NCBI GenBank assembly: GCA_013205645.1
Contig: JABMMH010000430.1
Location: 1-9,587, forward strand
DNA length: 9,587 nucleotides
Origin: Polaromonas sp.
GTDB lineage: Bacteria > Pseudomonadota > Gammaproteobacteria > Burkholderiales > Burkholderiaceae_C
Direction of reading: 5' to 3'
The notes beneath the pieces were generated by a model. It was not told where the DNA came from, searched no databases, and saw nothing but the letters and a program-made list of their open reading frames with translations. The translations under genes and the position numbers were made by a program. This document shows, piece by piece, positions 6,285-9,587 of the stretch (position 1 is the first letter of the stretch; each line of letters begins with the position of its first letter).

Positions 6285-6997
6285 CAGTGAAAGCGGCGCA
6301 AGGCTTCAAGCACGCCTCCGGCGCCCTCCAACTCACTTTGATGCACATTGGTGAGGTCGGCAATAGCCGCGTTCAACAGGGGCTCACGATTGGCCACGGC
6401 CACGCCAGCCAGACCGGTCTGAAACAGCGACAAATCGTTCAGGGTGTCGCCGGCCACCAGCGTGCGCTCAGGTGACAAATTCAGCGCCTGCAGGGTACGC
6501 AGCAGGGTCGGGCCCTTTTGCACACCGCGCGGCAAGACATCGAAATACATGTTGTCCGACAGCAGCACGTCAAAGCCCAGTGGCGCAACAGCCTCGCGCG
6601 CCGCCAATGCCAGCGCCTCGTCGGTATAAAAGCAAGAAATGCGTCGACCTTCGATGTGCGGCTGGGGTTTCAGATGGGGGTGACTCTGCAGCACGGCGTG
6701 AACCCGCTCGCGGGCATCTGTCGGCCAGCAGCCATCGAACCAAGCTTCCATGCCTTCATGCGGCAGGTACTGCGGGCCGGTGTAAAAACTGGTGCCGACG
6801 TCGGCAATGATGTGGTCTGGCTGCAGCGGCAAACCGGTCAGCACATCTTGCATGGCCGTCAGGCTGCGACCGCTGGCGTAGATCAACACGATCTCGTCGC
6901 GCCGCGCGAGGATCCAGTCGTAGAGTTCGGCGCGCTGCGCGTCTGAGCCACCCAGAAAAGTACCGTCCAGATCAGTGGCGAGTATGGTTTTTTGCAA
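6284..6997 (-). CDS. HAD-family sucrose-phosphatase-like hydrolase, probable glucosylglycerol-phosphate phosphatase
   Basis: A 237-residue HAD phosphatase with all four motifs: DLDGT (nucleophile Asp9, Asp11), Ser42 in IYASGR, Lys161 in RGVQKGPTL, and GDTLNDLSLF with Asp184 and Asp188. The cap segment, including PDHIIADVGTSFY (60-72), resembles sucrose-6-phosphate phosphatases (S6PP, Cof-type cap). Placed directly before ggpS, it is best read as the phosphatase that removes phosphate from glucosylglycerol phosphate. It does not look like the cyanobacterial StpA-type enzyme. I chose a TTG start (6997-6995) because AAGGAG stands 6 nt upstream and the protein then begins MQKTILATDLDGT, as HAD proteins normally do. 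A TTG at 7078 would add 27 residues unlike this family. The frame runs in register into ggpS. Sucrose, mannosylglycerate or trehalose phosphate are alternative substrates. Confidence 0.82.
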   Translation of the reverse strand: MQKTILATDLDGTFLGGSDAQRAELYDWILARRDEIVLIYASGRSLTAMQDVLTGLPLQPDHIIADVGTSFYTGPQYLPHEGMEAWFDGCWPTDARERVHAVLQSHPHLKPQPHIEGRRISCFYTDEALALAAREAVAPLGFDVLLSDNMYFDVLPRGVQKGPTLLRTLQALNLSPERTLVAGDTLNDLSLFQTGLAGVAVANREPLLNAAIADLTNVHQSELEGAGGVLEALRRFH

Positions 6998-7003
6998 ATT
7001 TAG

Positions 7004-7009
7004 CTCCTT
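7004..7009 (-). promoter_or_regulatory. Strong Shine-Dalgarno that fixes the TTG start of the phosphatase gene
   Basis: The minus strand reads AAGGAG, a near-perfect anti-SD match, followed by six bases (CTAAAT) and then TTG. It is the best ribosome binding site in the window and decides the start at 6997 over the upstream TTG at 7078. Confidence 0.8.
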
Positions 7010-7113
7010 GAGTCCCGTGGCAGGGCGACGAATGAAAGCGAAACGGTAGCCGACCGGGACGCGGCAGTCGGACGTCAACAGACTGAGCCCTAAAAATGAG
7101 ACTCAATGCCGAA

Positions 7114-7143
7114 ATAAAACTGGCGAAGAGAGCACTTTACCAA
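7114..7143 (-). promoter_or_regulatory. Weak candidate sigma-70 promoter for the ggpP-ggpS operon
   Basis: TTGGTA (7143-7138) and TTTTAT (7119-7114) are separated by 18 nt on the minus strand, each matching four of six consensus positions. It would give a leader of about 110 nt. Matches of this quality occur by chance in A+T-rich DNA. An osmotically induced promoter may also use another sigma factor. Confidence 0.2.
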
Positions 7144-7209
7144 CAGATACCAAAAATAGATGTAGGACAGGAGGCTGGAACACCCAAAGCATAAAACTTT
7201 TGAATGTAT

Positions 7210-8133
7210 TCAGCGTGGCTCGGCACGTGGGGCGGCCCAAAACTCAGGCTGCCCGTAGCTGTGTTTCAGAAAGTCGATCCACAGCCGGACTCGCAGCGGC
7301 AGGTGCTTGCGCTGCGGGAACACGGCGAAAATGCCGTTGGCCGGCGCGTCAAAGTCTTGCAGCACAGCCACCAGCCGGCCCGCAGCGATCTCGGCCTCGA
7401 CTTCCCACGTGCTGCGCCAGGCAATCCCGTAGCCAGCCAGGCACCAGTCGTGCAGCACTTGGCCGTCGGAGCAATCCAGTGGACCGCCGGGCTTGAGGTG
7501 CTGCAACTCGCCGTTGATGCGAAAAGCCCAACCGCGCGTTTGCGAGGCATCGCTGGACAGCGTCAAGCAGTCAAAACGCGCCAACTCCGAAGGCTGCTGC
7601 GGCGTGCCGTGGCGCCGCAGGTAGTCGGGCGTGGCCACGCACAAGCGCCGGTTGTCGGCCATGCGCACACTCACCAGCGACGAGTCCGGCATGTCGCCGA
7701 CCCGTATCGCGCAATCAAAGCCCTCGCCAGCCAAGTCAACAACGCGGTCGCTCAGGTTGAGCGAGATGGTGACATCGGCGTGTTGCTCCCGAAAACGCGT
7801 CACCAAGGGTGCCACATGGCGACGCCCAAAGCCCGCCGGGGCGGTGATCCGCAGATGGCCGCTGGCCTTGACGCCGCCCGCCGAGACGCTGGCTTCAGCA
7901 TTCGCCACATCCGTTAGAAGGCGCTGGCAGTCCTCCAGAAAAGCGCTGCCTTCATGCGTCAAACTGATGCGGCGTGTGGTGCGCACCAGCAACTTGACAC
8001 CGAGCCGGCTTTCCAACGCGTCAAGCCGCCGACCCATGATGGCGGGTGCCACGCCCTCGGCTTTGGCTGCCGCCGTCAGACTGCCACGGGTGGCCACGGA
8101 GACAAAGGATTCGAGCTGCTTGAATTTGGCCAT
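7210..8133 (-). CDS. LysR-type transcriptional regulator (CrgA-like effector domain)
   Basis: A 307-residue regulator of standard LysR length. Residues 1-60 form the winged helix-turn-helix, with the typical pattern FVSVATRGSLTAAAKAEGV, RRLDALESRLGVKLLVRTTR and ISLTHEG. A linker helix follows, then a periplasmic-binding-like effector domain (about 92-293) opening with SGHLRITAPAGFGRRHVAPL, the style of the CrgA-like subgroup. Neither its effector nor its target can be read from sequence. LysR regulators often control a divergent neighbour, but here both neighbours lie on the same strand, so control of the upstream reductase-aroQ pair, the downstream solute operon, or a distant locus are all open. 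There is no Shine-Dalgarno before the ATG at 8133, and a CATAAT lies only 5 nt upstream, so the transcript may be leaderless. Confidence 0.9.
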   Translation of the reverse strand: MAKFKQLESFVSVATRGSLTAAAKAEGVAPAIMGRRLDALESRLGVKLLVRTTRRISLTHEGSAFLEDCQRLLTDVANAEASVSAGGVKASGHLRITAPAGFGRRHVAPLVTRFREQHADVTISLNLSDRVVDLAGEGFDCAIRVGDMPDSSLVSVRMADNRRLCVATPDYLRRHGTPQQPSELARFDCLTLSSDASQTRGWAFRINGELQHLKPGGPLDCSDGQVLHDWCLAGYGIAWRSTWEVEAEIAAGRLVAVLQDFDAPANGIFAVFPQRKHLPLRVRLWIDFLKHSYGQPEFWAAPRAEPR

Positions 8134-8138
8134 GCGCG

Positions 8139-8160
8139 ATTATGTGCAATTTCAGTTGCA
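8139..8160 (-). promoter_or_regulatory. Candidate lysR promoter -10 with adjoining inverted-repeat operator
   Basis: The inverted repeat TGCAA-N6-TTGCA (8145-8160) directly adjoins CATAAT (8144-8139), a five-of-six match to a -10 element, and the lysR ATG is 5 nt further. A TTGATT on the far side overlaps the repeat and leaves a spacer of only 15 nt, shorter than ideal. A palindrome in this position is a natural place for autorepression by the LysR protein, but the spacing does not match the standard T-N11-A box. Confidence 0.35.
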
Positions 8161-8226
8161 ATCAAGCCATTTTTTGCCTCAATTACATCGGGTCAAACCC
8201 TTCCATCCAACGCCGTCTTCTCATTC

Positions 8227-8670
8227 TCAGGAAGGCTGTCGAACCGCCGACACAGCAGCGCGCAGCGCCAGTAAGTAACTGTCAACGCCAAAACCGCAAA
8301 TCTGGCCTTTGACGATGTCAGCGAAGACCGAGACATGGCGGAAGGCTTCGCGGGCATGGATGTTGGACATGTGCAGCTCGACGATCGGGCAAGTCAAGAT
8401 GGCCAGCGCGTCACGAATACCGTAGCTGTAATGCGTCCAAGCGCCGGCGTTGATCAACACCGCATCCACGCCATCGGCATAGCCTTGGTGAATGCGCTCG
8501 CACATATCGCCTTCGTTGTTGGTCTGGTAAAACTCGATCGTGGTGCCGAGTTCTTGGCCCAAGGCGGTGAGCGACGCATTGATTTCGTCCAACGTGATGG
8601 TGCCGTACTGGGCCGGGTCACGCTTGCCGAACATGTTGAGGTTGATGCCGTGCAGCATGAGAATTTTCAT
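8227..8670 (-). CDS. aroQ: Type II 3-dehydroquinate dehydratase, divergent AroQ family member
   Basis: A 147-residue protein, normal for type II dehydroquinases, which form dodecamers and interconvert 3-dehydroquinate and 3-dehydroshikimate by anti elimination through an enolate. Family active-site positions are present: Arg17 and catalytic Tyr22 in KRDPAQYG, Asn74 and His80 in INAGAWTHYS, His100 in VELHMSN, and Arg111 after HAREAF. It departs from the usual pattern: the HGPNLN motif reads HGINLN, and the region after NAGA is WTHYSYG, where TxxS with small residues is usual. The ATG at 8670 has AAGG six bases upstream; a TTG at 8688 would add six Lys-rich residues. It follows a reductase-family gene by 21 nt and is not beside accB/accC, the common site of biosynthetic aroQ, so a paralogue with a catabolic (quinate-type) or altered role is possible. 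Confidence 0.85.
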   Translation of the reverse strand: MKILMLHGINLNMFGKRDPAQYGTITLDEINASLTALGQELGTTIEFYQTNNEGDMCERIHQGYADGVDAVLINAGAWTHYSYGIRDALAILTCPIVELHMSNIHAREAFRHVSVFADIVKGQICGFGVDSYLLALRAAVSAVRQPS

Positions 8671-8676
8671 TTTTTT

Positions 8677-8680
8677 CCTT
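8677..8680 (-). promoter_or_regulatory. Ribosome binding site deciding the aroQ start
   Basis: The minus strand reads AAGG, six A residues, then ATG (8670-8668). The site lies in the 21-nt gap after the reductase gene stop, and selects the ATG over the in-frame TTG at 8688. Confidence 0.65.
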
Positions 8681-8691
8681 GTTTTCAATTT

Positions 8692-9587
8692 TCAGGCAGC
8701 GTAGCAGGCTTTTTCGATCCCTTTGATGGCCGCCACCAAGGTCTGATTCACCGGCGTCGGAATGCCGTGACGGACGCCCTGCTGCACCACCGCACCGTTG
8801 ATGTAATCGATCTCGGTGACCGAGCCTTTTTCCAAACTTTGCAACATCGAGTTCTTGAACTCGAACGGCAAACCGGCCCCGGCCATGCGCCAAGCATCCA
8901 CTGGCTCTTTGATGCTCAGACGCACACCACAAGCGCTCGCCACCGCCATCGCCTCGCTGACAGCCGCCACGGCGCAAGCCTCCAGCGCGGGTACTTGGTA
9001 CAGCTCGCCGTAAGGCAGGCGAGTGATGCCGCTGAGCGCGCCAGTGGCCACATTGACCAGCAGCTTGTCCCAGATCGTGCCGATGATGTTGTCGCTCACC
9101 GTGGTGTCCAGCCCCGCCGCGTTGAAGGCGCCAGCAATGGCCTCGGCCCGCACACTGACAGTGCCGTCAAGCTCACCAATCACCGTCAGTTTGCCGCGCG
9201 TGCCCGCAATGACATGGCCCGGCGCGAGCTGCGTGCCGCCCACATACGTTTTGCCCGCCAGCAGCTTGTCGCGGCCAACGATCTCGGCCAGCACGTCTTC
9301 ATGGCCCAAACCGTTTTGCAGCGACAGCACCACCGTCTGCGGCCCGACCAGTGAAACCGCCGAACGCATGGCATCTTCAGTGTGAAAGGATTTGACCAGT
9401 ACGATCAACAGATCAGCCGGGCCGCTGGCGCTGTCAACGCCAGCCGCCGACGTGGCAGCGCGAACCAGCACCGTGCGGTCAACACCGTCGGTGCGCAGCA
9501 TCAAGCCGCGCTGCGTCATGGCATCGACTTGCGCCGCGTTGCGATTGATCAGCCAAACTTCATGGCCAGCCTCAGTCAGGACGCCAC
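8692..9587 (-). CDS. panE: Ketopantoate reductase-family oxidoreductase, 5' end outside the window
   Basis: The frame stays open to base 9587, so the 297 residues seen are a partial protein missing about 16 N-terminal residues, including the GxGxxG NADPH loop. The visible start GVLTEAGHEVWLINR is the end of that Rossmann motif; the ATG at 9519 is internal, not the start. Further marks of the family are LVKSFHTEDA, SLQNGLGHEDVL (substrate-binding Asn), the catalytic Lys in IWDKLLVN, and a C-terminal domain with SMLQSLEKGSVTEIDYINGAVV containing the conserved Glu. PanE reduces 2-dehydropantoate to pantoate for CoA synthesis. Burkholderiales often carry several paralogues of this family acting on other 2-oxo acids, and pairing with an aroQ-family gene hints at that. 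The symbol therefore names the family, and the pantothenate role is uncertain. Confidence 0.82.
   Translation of the reverse strand, partial: GVLTEAGHEVWLINRNAAQVDAMTQRGLMLRTDGVDRTVLVRAATSAAGVDSASGPADLLIVLVKSFHTEDAMRSAVSLVGPQTVVLSLQNGLGHEDVLAEIVGRDKLLAGKTYVGGTQLAPGHVIAGTRGKLTVIGELDGTVSVRAEAIAGAFNAAGLDTTVSDNIIGTIWDKLLVNVATGALSGITRLPYGELYQVPALEACAVAAVSEAMAVASACGVRLSIKEPVDAWRMAGAGLPFEFKNSMLQSLEKGSVTEIDYINGAVVQQGVRHGIPTPVNQTLVAAIKGIEKACYAA

Larger units (their letters stand above)
6998..7209. other. Intergenic region between lysR and ggpP (presumed leader and promoter of the solute operon)
   Basis: These 212 bases hold no supported gene. The part from about 7085 to 7209 is visibly richer in A+T than the flanking genes, as expected for a promoter region. 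I found no intrinsic terminator for lysR. The best sigma-70-like pair I see reading toward ggpP is listed separately. A 5-bp inverted repeat (CCGAC 7050-7054, GTCGG 7067-7071) lies in the proposed leader but is too short to interpret. Confidence 0.5.

Noticed and set aside
6998..7078. Upstream TTG start for the HAD phosphatase (27 extra residues)
   Set aside because: It has no good ribosome site and the added residues do not look like a HAD N-terminus, whereas TTG at 6997 has AAGGAG at ideal spacing.
7200..7496. Plus-strand open frame starting after a GGAGG-like sequence near 7170
   Set aside because: The GGAGG is about 25 nt before the TTG start, too far to serve it, and the frame is antisense to the lysR 3' end with no family features.
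8134..8226. Possible terminator between aroQ and lysR
   Set aside because: Only a 3-bp GGG/CCC hairpin is visible, with no stable stem followed by a T-run, so I cannot support a terminator.
8335..9354. Plus-strand open frame (339 codons) opposite aroQ and the reductase gene
   Set aside because: It spans two well-supported minus-strand genes and their intergenic gap, with no family motifs. It is a shadow frame.
1..9587. Hidden defence system, toxin-antitoxin pair, CRISPR array or mobile element
   Set aside because: Nearly all of the sequence is covered by recognisable metabolic and envelope genes on one strand. No array repeats, transposase, integrase, terminal inverted repeats or small toxin-like genes were seen.

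Overview
The window reads as a chromosomal housekeeping stretch from a Gram-negative betaproteobacterium, most likely order Burkholderiales and perhaps Comamonadaceae. The reasons are LPS-export genes running into rpoN, an argS-SPOR-dsbA cluster, high-GC coding sequence, and Ala/Pro-rich tails on envelope proteins. The placement is inferred from gene content and protein style; no rRNA is present. All eleven protein genes lie on the minus strand, so transcription runs from base 9587 towards base 1. I saw no tRNA, rRNA, CRISPR array, insertion sequence or phage gene.

In transcription order: (1) 9587-8227 holds a ketopantoate-reductase-family gene (5' end beyond the window) followed 21 nt later by a divergent type II dehydroquinate dehydratase (aroQ family). 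(2) 8133-7210 is a LysR-type regulator with a small inverted repeat against a -10-like element just before its ATG. (3) 7209-6998 is a non-coding, relatively A+T-rich leader. (4) 6997-4784 is a two-gene compatible-solute cassette: a HAD/sucrose-phosphatase-like phosphatase (ggpP-like) and a glycosyltransferase that resembles glucosylglycerol-phosphate synthase (GgpS) more than trehalose-phosphate synthase (OtsA). (5) 4736-1658 is argS, a SPOR-domain membrane protein and a dsbA-type thiol oxidoreductase, closed by a strong stem-loop terminator. (6) 1528-1 is lptA, lptB and the first 28 codons of rpoN.

The two solute genes should act in sequence: the synthase joins glucose from ADP-glucose to glycerol 3-phosphate, and the phosphatase releases the osmoprotectant glucosylglycerol. 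The phosphatase frame continues in register into the synthase, with one TGA and four codons between them, in the same domain order as the fused GgpPS enzymes of some other proteobacteria. LptA and LptB belong to the LPS transport machine, but the lptC/kdsC genes usually found just upstream are replaced here by the terminator and dsbA. A five-codon minicistron overlaps both the lptB stop and the rpoN start, which suggests translational coupling.

I see no wholly new system. The most interesting points are the split ggpP/ggpS pair, the lptB-rpoN junction and the divergent AroQ with its reductase partner.
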